This document shows positions 16,501 through 22,593 of a stretch of DNA of 25,340 nucleotides, piece after piece (position 1 is the first letter of the stretch; every line of letters begins with the position of its first letter). The position numbers were made by a program, and so were the translations under genes. The notes under the pieces were generated by a model. That model saw only the letters and a list, made by a program, of their open reading frames with translations, did not search any database and was not told the origin of the DNA. Origin of the DNA: DATAVB01 sp040414495 (GTDB lineage: Bacteria > Actinomycetota > Actinomycetes > Mycobacteriales > QHCD01); assembly GCA_040414495.1 (NCBI GenBank), contig JBEDUI010000012.1:1-25340 (forward strand), given 5' to 3'.

Positions 16501-16669
16501 GCGCGGTGGGCGGGCCGCTGGTTCGGTCCGGGCCGGGTTTGCCTTGGCGTCGGCCGGAATTGTCGACCTGCTGGAGCGGCCGGTTTCGGAGGCCACAGTG
16601 GACGATGGTGCGGTTGCGATTGCCTTGCGGCCGTTCCAGGTTGTGACGTTGCGGTTGCGTCGCGGCTGA
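13583..16669 (+). CDS. Alpha-mannosidase, glycoside hydrolase family 38
   Basis: 1028 aa, the usual size for class II GH38 enzymes. It removes terminal alpha-mannose by a retaining, zinc-assisted mechanism. No signal peptide is present, so it is cytoplasmic and would act on imported oligosaccharides. The N-terminal beta domain has GTLWGPPWSTSWFKV. The catalytic domain has the zinc motif GHAHIDTAWLWPIRET (His257, Asp261) and the nucleophile region WLPDSFGYTAAFPQL (Asp371). FLTQKISWNQTNTFPHHTLWWEG follows. A central helical domain has LWKDVLLNQFHDILPGSSIAWVH, and C-terminal beta-sandwich domains follow (for example NNWDAWDIDRFY and HRWVHVGEPGYGVAI). The GTG at 13583 follows GGGAAGGA at 6-7 bases. 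A long open frame on the opposite strand is a GC-rich shadow. Confidence 0.95.
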   Translation: MHDDRQLVENRLKRALAQWIRPAIYSATAPLSVEVWHVPGEPVPVADALAATYEPFEMGTLWGPPWSTSWFKVRGEVPAEWAGKKVEAVFDIGFGGGTGFSSEAMAYEPDGTPIKAIHPMNRYVPIGAPAAGGETVDLLLEAAANPGIMDGYRASNVSDITTAHHNPLFTFASADVAVLDENVFHLVLDAEVLQGVMQELPLDLPRRHEILRALERMLDTLDLHDVAGTAAAARAQLTEVLSKPAYASAHTVSAAGHAHIDTAWLWPIRETKRKVARTFANVTLLAKEYPELVFACSQAQQYAWIKEQQPQIWERIKEAVAAGNWAPVGSQWIEPDGNLPGGEAMARQLIHGKRFFSDELDVETKGIWLPDSFGYTAAFPQLAKLAGIDWFLTQKISWNQTNTFPHHTLWWEGIDGTRIFTHFPPMDTYNSQLSPEELFRAQRNYAEKGVGTTSLAPFGYGDGGGGPTREMLERARRMQDLEGSPKVVMEHPDQFFAKAQAEYEDAPVWSGELYLELHRGTFTTQAKTKAGNRRSEHALREAELWATSAAIHAGAAYPYDEIDRLWKDVLLNQFHDILPGSSIAWVHRENREQYEQVLGELEEIIGRASGPFGGDGGIGVLNAGPLPRNEVVTVPLELAAASEVTQKLSDGSVAAWASAPALGIGSAAPDLPSDQNPVTVDPHTMDNGLIRVTIDDNGLVTGVRDLVNGREVLAPGAVGNLLQLHPDHPNNWDAWDIDRFYLNTVTDLNSADSVEVVENGPLYGAISVKRSFGSSSITQTLILRAGSSRLDIETSVDWQESEKVLKAAFPIDVHAEQESSEIQFGHVHRPTHTNTSWEHAKFEIFNHRWVHVGEPGYGVAIINDAKYGHDVSRTTRSDGGTTTTVRLTLLRAPAMPDPNADRDHHHFTYSLRPGAEIADAVAEGYSLNLPLRPLRGSSAPEPVVSVDNPAIIVEAVKLADDRSGDVIVRLYESRGGRAAGSVRAGFALASAGIVDLLERPVSEATVDDGAVAIALRPFQVVTLRLRRG

Positions 16670-16683
16670 TTTTTTGTGTTACG

Positions 16684-16717
16684 AAGCGGGGCCGGGAATT
16701 CTTTCCCGGCCCCGCTT
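16684..16717. terminator. Intrinsic terminator after alpha-mannosidase
   Basis: A perfect 15-bp stem, AAGCGGGGCCGGGAA (16684-16698) with TTCCCGGCCCCGCTT (16703-16717), closes a 4-base loop 15 bases after the stop codon. The right arm ends in CTTTCG, so the T-run is short but the stem is very stable. Confidence 0.88.
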
Positions 16718-16817
16718 TCGCTTGCGGGACAAGGCATTCGGCCCTCCCCTCCCGCAGCACCCCGGGGACCATTCGACGCCCGCGCGTCCCGCCCTTTCTC
16801 CCGCGCCATCCTCGGAC

Positions 16818-16872
16818 CATGATCGTGATGAATTTCGTACGCAAATCGTTGACGAAACCCATCACGATCATG
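16818..16872. repeat. Palindromic intergenic element, copy 1
   Basis: CATGATCGTGATG (16818-16830) and its perfect complement CATCACGATCATG (16860-16872) bound a 55-base element. The two sides remain similar towards the centre: AATTTCGTACGCAAATC on one side and, read on the other strand, GGTTTCGTCAACGATTT. A related element lies at 16951-17006. Confidence 0.75.
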
Positions 16873-16950
16873 TTCGGAGCGACGAAATGGCCGCCGGCCG
16901 TGACAAAACCGGCTTTCTCAGCTCCTGCGAGCCGAAAGCCGAGAGCCGAC

Positions 16951-17006
16951 CACGATCGTGCGCGGATTTGCTACGGAATTCAGTACCGAATCCACTCACG
17001 ATCATG
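16951..17006. repeat. Palindromic intergenic element, copy 2
   Basis: A 56-base element from CACGATCGTG (16951-16960) to CACGATCATG (16997-17006). Its inner arms GGATTTGCTACGGAATTC and GTACCGAATCC can pair. Ends, length and central ATTTCGTACG/GATTCGGTAC-like sequence match copy 1, so the two look like members of one repeat family. Confidence 0.65.
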
Positions 17007-17065
17007 ATGCAGTCTCCGAACCGGCCCGGCTCTCGTCCACTCAGGACACAGACTGCCCCCCACGC

Positions 17066-17104
17066 CCTGTGACTCTGCTCCAACGTATGGAGCAGAGTCA
17101 CAGG
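17066..17104. repeat. Perfect 17-bp hairpin without T-run
   Basis: CCTGTGACTCTGCTCCA (17066-17082) pairs without mismatch with TGGAGCAGAGTCACAGG (17088-17104) across a 5-base loop. With one bulge the pairing extends further into GCG/CGC. No T-run follows on either strand. It lies between convergent transcripts and could slow both polymerases, or be a mobile repeat unit. Confidence 0.75.
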
Positions 17105-17208
17105 CGCTGGCGAAGAACCCCGACGCTCGGCGCGGACGTTCGAATTACTGTCGTCGACGAGCCGAAACACACCGACGCCCGATAAGCAATCGAGCAGCGC
17201 ACGCAAAA

Positions 17209-17356
17209 CCGTTCAGGGCAGGGGTTTTGGCCGCTGCTAACGGCACCAGCACCGAGTCTGCGCAGCGCACACCCGTTCAGGGCAGGGGTTTTGCCCGCGT
17301 ACTGGCGCCAGAGCCGGGTTTACGCAGCGCTCACGCCCGTTCAGGGCAGGGTTTTG
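17209..17356. repeat. Three copies of a 64-base periodic repeat reaching the GntR 3' end
   Basis: The core CCGTTCAGGGCAGGGGTTTT starts at 17209, 17273 and 17337, exactly 64 bases apart; the third copy has one G fewer. Each core is preceded by GCAGCGC, at slightly different distances. The third copy contains the last codons and stop of the GntR gene (minus strand, RKTLP then TGA), so the other two look like duplicated copies of that gene end. Confidence 0.8.
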
Positions 17357-18063
17357 CGCAGCCGGGCGGTAGCCCGTTCCATGTGATGCGTCATCGCGGC
17401 GCGGGCGGCGGCCGGGTCACCATCGCGAATTGCGGCGAAAACCGGGGGATGCAGCGCCAGGCTGTCGCGAACGCTGGCCCGGTCGGTCACCACGCGAGTC
17501 GTCCACACCCGCAGCAGCGACCGAATGCTGCCCAGCACCCCGGCCAGCACGGTATTGCGACTGATATCGGCGAGGACCATATGGAAATTGACGTCGGCCT
17601 CAATATAGGCGTCCCGATCGCTCGCCCGATCCTGCATGGCCCGCAACGCCTCGGCCAACCGCTCGACATCGTCATCGGTCCGCCGCGCCGCCGCCATCCC
17701 GGCCAGCGAAATCTCGATTTCCTGCCGCGCCTCGACCAGGTCCAGGATGTGCCGCTCGCCGAGCATGATGCCCCACTCGACGATTCGCGGCAGCAAGCTG
17801 GAATTCGTTCTGGACAGATATGTCCCGTCGCCCTGCCGAACCTCCAGCAGGCCCAGCAGGGTCAACGACTTCAACGCCTCGCGGACCGCCCCGCGGCCGA
17901 CACCGAGGATCTGGGTCAGGCTGCGCTCGCTGGGGATGCGGTCGCCCGGCCGCAACTCGCCTGACAGCAGATAGCTCAACAGGCTCTGCGCGACTTCGAC
18001 GCTGCGGCTCGGCCTCGCCAGATCAAGACGACCCAACGCCGTACCGCCGTTTGCTGCCGTCAC
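17341..18063 (-). CDS. GntR-family regulator, FadR/FCD subfamily
   Basis: 240-aa ligand-responsive repressor. The N-terminal winged helix (about 17-82) reads VAQSLLSYLLSGELRPGDRIPSERSLTQILGVGRGAVREALKSL in outline, followed by wing LLEVRQGDGTYLS. The C-terminal all-helical FCD domain keeps the metal-binding pattern: Asp and His in EADVNFHMVLADIS, His in LALHPPVFAAIRDGD and His in AAMTHHMERA. FCD regulators usually sense carboxylic or sugar acids, which fits the dehydratase in this operon. The GTG at 18061-18063 has GGAGGG 4 bases upstream; an ATG at 18081 adds 6 residues but has no Shine-Dalgarno. It is the last gene of the minus-strand operon, 60 bases after the permease. Its 3' end lies in the 64-base repeat. 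Confidence 0.92.
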   Translation of the reverse strand: MTAANGGTALGRLDLARPSRSVEVAQSLLSYLLSGELRPGDRIPSERSLTQILGVGRGAVREALKSLTLLGLLEVRQGDGTYLSRTNSSLLPRIVEWGIMLGERHILDLVEARQEIEISLAGMAAARRTDDDVERLAEALRAMQDRASDRDAYIEADVNFHMVLADISRNTVLAGVLGSIRSLLRVWTTRVVTDRASVRDSLALHPPVFAAIRDGDPAAARAAMTHHMERATARLRKTLP

Positions 18064-18123
18064 CGCACCCTCCGTGGCCATGAAGGCCGTGTCAGCCCTA
18101 TCCCTTGTCGCACAGGCTACTTC

Positions 18124-19002
18124 CTATTTCACCGCACCAGTGAGCAGCCCGGCCCGCCAATATCGTTGTAATACGACGAACAGGATCATCAGCGGTAATA
18201 CGGCGAAGATGCCACCGGTCACCACCAACGGGTAGAGCTGCTCGGCCGACCCACCGGCCACGGCCTGTGTGGCCCACAGCGAGAGCCCGACCGTCACTGG
18301 ATAAAGGTCCTGCCGGCTGAAAATGATGAACGGCAGAAAGTAGTTGTTCCAGGTCGCCACCACTGTGAACAGCAACACGGTCACCGCGCCCGGCATCATC
18401 AGCGGAGCCGCGACCCGGAGAAATATCGTACGTTCCCCGGCGCCGTCGATCCGGGAAGCGTCGATCAGCTCGGCCGGCACCGAACCGTCGATGTACACCC
18501 GCATCAGGTAAATACCGATCGGGCTGACCAGGCTCGGGATCAGCATGCCGAAAACGTTGTTCACCAAACCGATCTTGCTGTACAGGATGTACGTCGGAAT
18601 GGTGAGCGCGGTCGTCGGCACCAGCAGCGAAGCGATAACAGTGGCAAACAACGCGCCCTTGCCGCGGAATTCGAACCGGGAAAAGGCGTAGCCGCCCAGA
18701 CAGGCCAGTATCGTCGCGCCGCCACCACCCACCAGCGAATAGATCGCCGTATTCAACAGCCAGCGACCGAAAATGTCCGATCGGTACGTGAACAGGTCGT
18801 GGATGTTCTGCCACAGGTTGAACGGGCCGTGGAACCAGAATCCGAACGAGCCGTAGAGCGCCGCCTGATTCTTCGTCGCCGAGACGATGATCCAGTACAG
18901 CGGCAGGAGAATAATCACGAGGAACACCATCATCGCGGCGATCAACACGAACCGGGTCGGCCGCCGTATGCCCAGTGTCGTATGGATGTTCTGGCTGCTC
19001 AT
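18124..19002 (-). CDS. Carbohydrate ABC importer permease (MalG type)
   Basis: 292-aa inner-membrane permease of a CUT1-type sugar importer with six predicted transmembrane segments. These include VLIAAMMVFLVIILLPLYWII, YSLVGGGGATILACLGGYAF and GGIFAVLPLMILFVVLQRYW. The cytoplasmic EAA loop that docks on the ATPase is ELIDASRIDGAGERTIFLRV followed by AAPLMMP. The C-terminus GLLTGAVK is the normal MalG-type ending. The ATG at 19000-19002 follows GGAGGT at 6-7 bases. It lies 34 bases after the partner permease. No ATPase gene is in the operon, so a shared MsiK-like ATPase encoded elsewhere is likely. Confidence 0.95.
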   Translation of the reverse strand: MSSQNIHTTLGIRRPTRFVLIAAMMVFLVIILLPLYWIIVSATKNQAALYGSFGFWFHGPFNLWQNIHDLFTYRSDIFGRWLLNTAIYSLVGGGGATILACLGGYAFSRFEFRGKGALFATVIASLLVPTTALTIPTYILYSKIGLVNNVFGMLIPSLVSPIGIYLMRVYIDGSVPAELIDASRIDGAGERTIFLRVAAPLMMPGAVTVLLFTVVATWNNYFLPFIIFSRQDLYPVTVGLSLWATQAVAGGSAEQLYPLVVTGGIFAVLPLMILFVVLQRYWRAGLLTGAVK

Positions 19003-19036
19003 GAGCTGACCTCCATAGTGGACAGCGCGCTGCCGG

Positions 19037-19966
19037 TCATGCCACCGCCTCCGCCCCGACCTCGGCCGAATCGGGCCGCCGCTGGCGCCGTACCAACAGC
19101 ACCAGCACCGCCGCGCCGACGGTCACGATGCCAAGCACAAAGGAGATCGCGGCGGCGTAGTTGAAGTCCTGCGCACCGAAAGCCGAGCTGTAGATATACA
19201 TGTTCGGCGTGTATGTCGTATTGATCGACGAGGTGAAGCTGGCGAGCACATACGGCTCGGTGAACAGTTGCAGGGTGCCGATGATACCGAGGAATCCGCT
19301 CAACGTGATCGCCCCGCGCACCATAGGAACCTTGATTCGCATCATGATCCGGGACAAGGACGCGCCGTCCACCACCGCGGCCTCGGTCAGGTCGTGCGGC
19401 ACATTACGCAGCGCGGTGAACAAGATGATGATGTTGAATCCGGCGGTTTGCCAGATGCTGATAAAGCCGATGGTCGGCAGAATCCCGCCCGGGTTGAGGA
19501 ACGCGGGCGCGCCCCCGCCCAACCAGTGCGAGATCTGCACGAACGGCCCGAACTGCGGTTCGAAGATGAAGCCCCACATGATCGTGCCGACCACTCCGGG
19601 CACCGCGTAGGGCAGGAAATAAGCCAGCCGGAAAAATCCGCCGAGGCGGGTGATTCCCATATCCAGCAGCATCGCGAAAAACAGCGCCAGAAAAAGCATG
19701 ATCGGCACTTCCACGATACCGAAGACGACGACCCGGCCGATCCCGCTCCAGAACTGCCCGGACGAGAAAGCCCTGGTGTAGTTGGTGAACCAGCCGAACT
19801 TGCTGCCACCGATCAGCCGGCTGGTGAACAAACTGGTATAGAGCGCGTAGACCAACGGACCGAGCACGGCCACGACGTACAACAGCATGAACGGCGCGAG
19901 GTACAGATACGGGGTCGCCCGGCCGTGGGCGGGCCGCCGGCGCGGCGCAATCGAGAGCGCGGTCAT
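19037..19966 (-). CDS. Carbohydrate ABC importer permease (MalF/UgpA type)
   Basis: 309-aa inner-membrane permease, partner of the MalG-type subunit. It has six transmembrane segments, beginning with PYLYLAPFMLLYVVAVLGPLV. The conserved FWSGIGRVVVFGIVEVPIML and FLPYAVPGVVGTIMWGFIF segments follow. The EAA loop is DLTEAAVVDGASLSRIMMRI, then KVPMVR. The ATG at 19964-19966 overlaps the stop of the binding-protein gene by 4 bases (ATGA), so translation is coupled. The final 20 residues are a charged cytoplasmic tail. Confidence 0.95.
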   Translation of the reverse strand: MTALSIAPRRRPAHGRATPYLYLAPFMLLYVVAVLGPLVYALYTSLFTSRLIGGSKFGWFTNYTRAFSSGQFWSGIGRVVVFGIVEVPIMLFLALFFAMLLDMGITRLGGFFRLAYFLPYAVPGVVGTIMWGFIFEPQFGPFVQISHWLGGGAPAFLNPGGILPTIGFISIWQTAGFNIIILFTALRNVPHDLTEAAVVDGASLSRIMMRIKVPMVRGAITLSGFLGIIGTLQLFTEPYVLASFTSSINTTYTPNMYIYSSAFGAQDFNYAAAISFVLGIVTVGAAVLVLLVRRQRRPDSAEVGAEAVA

Positions 19967-21300
19967 TGCCTCACCGTGAACCCTTCTCGTGTCGCGTAGC
20001 TGACCAGGTTCTTCTGTAATGCCTGCAGCGCCTGACCCATCGTCTCGTCGTGCTGCACGACCTTGGCGAATTCATCGAGCACGGCGTTGGATACGTAGGT
20101 CATGAACGGCGGCCAGTTGATCGGTTTGAGGGTGGTGGCGGCCGAGGCGAAGTTCTGCTCGACTTTCTGCTTTCCGGTCAAGGGAATCGACTGGTTCAGG
20201 AACCGCTTGCTGTGCAGGGTTGTGGTGTCCGAGGGGAATTCGAACGACGGGGCGCCCGACACGATCTTCCACGACTCCTGCGATGTGGTGAACCACTGGA
20301 CGAATTCGGCCGCCTCTTTCTTGTGGGCCGACTGCTGGGTCACCGCGTACGACGAACCGCCCCACATCGGGGTCACGTTGGCGCCGGCGCTCCACTGTGG
20401 AAGCTTGGCTACCCGCCAGTCCCCCAGCGTGTTCGTGGCCGCCGTCGCCAGGTATTTCGGACCCCAGGCCGCCCGTGGCACCGACGCGACCAGACCGGAG
20501 TCGAGCAGGCCGAATTCCTGGGCCGCGTTGTCCGGTACCGTCGTCACCTCTCCCGAGGAGATCAGCTTCTGCCAGTAGTCGGCGAATTGCATGCAACTGG
20601 CGCAGGTCAGGTTGATCGAAATGTCCTTGCCGCCGCCCCAGTTGAACGGCACCGATCCGTTCTGCCCCATCATGCTGAACAGGAAATTGGCGTCCTCGGG
20701 CCAGAAGTTGGCGATCGCGATCTTTGGGTTGGCCTTGTGTAGCTGCGCCGCGACCGTGGCGAATTGCGCCCATGTCGTTGGCACCGGCAATTTGTATTTC
20801 GCGAACAGCTTCTGGTTGTAGAGCAGGCTGACCGGGCCACTGTCCAGGGGCAGGCCGTAGATCGCCTTGCCCTGCGTAACCTGCCGCCATAATGCCGGCG
20901 TGTTCACCTGTTGCAGGTTGCTCGCGCCCTGATCACTCAGGTTGGCCAGGCTGTGTGTCACCTCGAAGCCCGAGAGGTTCAGGTATTCCACCTCGGCCAC
21001 GTCCGGTGCACCGGACCCGGCGTGAAATGCCGTGACCAGCTTGGTGTACTCGGTGGTTCCGGCACCGACGTTCTGCAGGTCGACGCAGATATTCTTGTGG
21101 CTGCGGTTGAACGCATCGACCGCATTCTGGAATCCGGGAACCCAGGCCCAGAAGACCAACTTCGTCGCCCCGGAATGGCAGGTGCTGGTGGTATCGGATG
21201 ACAGCGCCTTACCCGAGCTGCCACAGCCGCCCAGTACCAGTGTCAGCACGGCCAATACGGCCAGTAACGCTCTGGCATGTCGTCGTCGTCGTCGCGACAT
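19963..21300 (-). CDS. Carbohydrate ABC importer substrate-binding lipoprotein
   Basis: 445-aa extracytoplasmic binding protein (family 1 type). The N-terminus MSRRRRRHARALLAVLAVLT leads into lipobox LVLGGC with lipidated Cys26. The mature part begins at TKLVFWAWVPGFQNAVDAFN, followed by HAGSGAPDVAEVEYLNL and YGLPLDSGPVSLLYNQKLF, all typical of oligosaccharide-binding proteins. Additional cysteines (TCHSG, NICVDL, LTCASC) could form disulfides. The ATG at 21298-21300 has GGGAGGT 8 bases upstream. It is third in the operon, 38 bases after the dehydratase gene. Sugar specificity cannot be read off. Confidence 0.95.
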   Translation of the reverse strand: MSRRRRRHARALLAVLAVLTLVLGGCGSSGKALSSDTTSTCHSGATKLVFWAWVPGFQNAVDAFNRSHKNICVDLQNVGAGTTEYTKLVTAFHAGSGAPDVAEVEYLNLSGFEVTHSLANLSDQGASNLQQVNTPALWRQVTQGKAIYGLPLDSGPVSLLYNQKLFAKYKLPVPTTWAQFATVAAQLHKANPKIAIANFWPEDANFLFSMMGQNGSVPFNWGGGKDISINLTCASCMQFADYWQKLISSGEVTTVPDNAAQEFGLLDSGLVASVPRAAWGPKYLATAATNTLGDWRVAKLPQWSAGANVTPMWGGSSYAVTQQSAHKKEAAEFVQWFTTSQESWKIVSGAPSFEFPSDTTTLHSKRFLNQSIPLTGKQKVEQNFASAATTLKPINWPPFMTYVSNAVLDEFAKVVQHDETMGQALQALQKNLVSYATREGFTVRQ

Positions 21301-21338
21301 CGGTGCCTACCTCCCTGCGCGTCAGGTGGGCAGCCGGT

Positions 21339-22544
21339 TCAGCCTTCGTAGCTGAGCCACCCACTGTCGTTTGTGGTCAGTTCGGCGGCCAACTCCTCAT
21401 TGAGGTCGACGCCGAGCCCTGGCTTGTCCGGCAACTCGAGGCTGCCCTGTACCGCTTCGGCGTTTCCGGTGAACAGCTTCCAGAACAGTTCGTTGCCAGT
21501 GTCCGGTCCGACCTGCGGGAAGTATTCGACCAGCGGACAGACCTGAGTGGACTGGCTGAAGATCAACGCGAGGTTGTGCGCCTCGTTGGAATGCGGAATG
21601 ACCGGAAGTCCCGCTGCTTCTGCCATCGCGGCGATCTTGCGGCCCTCGGTCAGGCCACCGGCCCGGTTCAGGTCGGGCTGCAGGATGTCGACCGCTCGCT
21701 TGCTGATAAGCTCCTGGAAATCCCATTTCGTGTAGCTGTGCTCACCGCCGCTCCAACGCTGCCACGGGGCGCGCTCGCGTAATTCGGCGTACCGGTCGAC
21801 GTCGTGCGGCATCAACGGCTCTTCCATCCAGGACAGCTGGAATTCGCGCAACCGGTTGGCCATTTCCAGCGCGTACCCGAAATCCCAACCCATATAGGCG
21901 TCCGCGGCCAACTGCACGTCGTAGCCGACCGCGTCCCGCACCGCGCGTACCAACTCGACGTTGCGGCGCAGTCCCGGTTCGCCGTCTCGGGGACCGTATC
22001 CGAACCGCTGCTTCATCCGGGTGATGCCCTGCGCCAGATAGCCCCGGGCCTCCTCGGCGACGACCTGCGGATCGGAATTCGCGTACAACCGGGACGCATA
22101 AACCGGCACCGTGCTCTGGGCGCGACCACCGAGCAACTCGACCACCGATTTGCCCTCGGCCCGGCCATGCGCATCCCAGCAGGCCAGGTCGATCGCCGAC
22201 AATGCGCTGATCGCGGGACCGCGCCGGCCGAACCGAACCAACGTGCGGTACAGCCGCTGCCAGAGCCGCTCGTGTTCGCGGACGTCCGCGCCCACCGCCA
22301 ATTCCGGTACGTAGTCGGTGATCACGCCGTACGCGGCACCGCTGAACGCGCCGGCAGTGGCCAGACCTCGCACGCCCTCGTCGGTTTCGATCTCGACCAC
22401 AGTGCAGAAAACCGGTCCCAACCAACCGCCCGGCTTGGTGGCGAAATCCTCGAATACCGATGCGTTGCTGACCAGGTTTTCCGCCAATGTCCGCGGCTCG
22501 GCGGAGTACCGAATATTACGGGCACGGATACGAGCGATTTTCAC
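21339..22544 (-). CDS. Enolase-superfamily sugar-acid dehydratase, L-rhamnonate dehydratase-like
   Basis: 401-aa mandelate racemase/muconate lactonising enzyme fold: N-terminal capping domain (about 1-130) and a TIM barrel. Metal ligands are Asp215 (LAADAYMGWD), Glu241 (WMEEPL) and Glu268 (SGGEH), spaced 26 and 27 apart as in mandelate racemase. The catalytic His318 (VIPHSNE) is paired with Asp in ILQPD. The segment FGYGPRDGEPGLRRN resembles the HWGPHDGDAGIRK insertion of L-rhamnonate dehydratase, and no KxK motif is seen at the usual site; Lys178 is followed by QR. The likely reaction is dehydration of an aldonate to a 2-keto-3-deoxy sugar acid; the exact sugar is uncertain. The start is GTG at 22542-22544, with GAGG 8 bases upstream. 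Confidence 0.9.
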   Translation of the reverse strand: MKIARIRARNIRYSAEPRTLAENLVSNASVFEDFATKPGGWLGPVFCTVVEIETDEGVRGLATAGAFSGAAYGVITDYVPELAVGADVREHERLWQRLYRTLVRFGRRGPAISALSAIDLACWDAHGRAEGKSVVELLGGRAQSTVPVYASRLYANSDPQVVAEEARGYLAQGITRMKQRFGYGPRDGEPGLRRNVELVRAVRDAVGYDVQLAADAYMGWDFGYALEMANRLREFQLSWMEEPLMPHDVDRYAELRERAPWQRWSGGEHSYTKWDFQELISKRAVDILQPDLNRAGGLTEGRKIAAMAEAAGLPVIPHSNEAHNLALIFSQSTQVCPLVEYFPQVGPDTGNELFWKLFTGNAEAVQGSLELPDKPGLGVDLNEELAAELTTNDSGWLSYEG

Positions 22545-22593
22545 GGGTAAAACCTCACTTACCAGCGATGGCGACAGTGCTTTCCCAGCGTTC

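Larger units (their letters stand above)
16670..17340. other. 671-base non-coding region rich in hairpins and repeats
   Basis: This gap between the convergent mannosidase gene and the GntR operon holds, in order: the mannosidase terminator, two related palindromic elements at 16818-16872 and 16951-17006, a shorter inverted repeat CGGCTTTC/GAAAGCCG (16910-16917 and 16934-16941), a perfect 17-bp hairpin at 17066-17104 and a 64-base periodic repeat from 17209. Small open frames cross these palindromes on both strands and read alike because of the symmetry; I see no protein family in them. Confidence 0.7.

Noticed and set aside
17066..17104. tRNA or other structured RNA gene
   Set aside because: It is a single perfect stem-loop of 39 bases without the multi-arm layout or conserved loops of a tRNA.
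16674..17206. Small open frames on both strands in the repeat-rich gap
   Set aside because: Their similar translations (for example IVMNFVR and IVMGFV) come from the palindromic elements, not from coding constraint; no starts with good ribosome sites.
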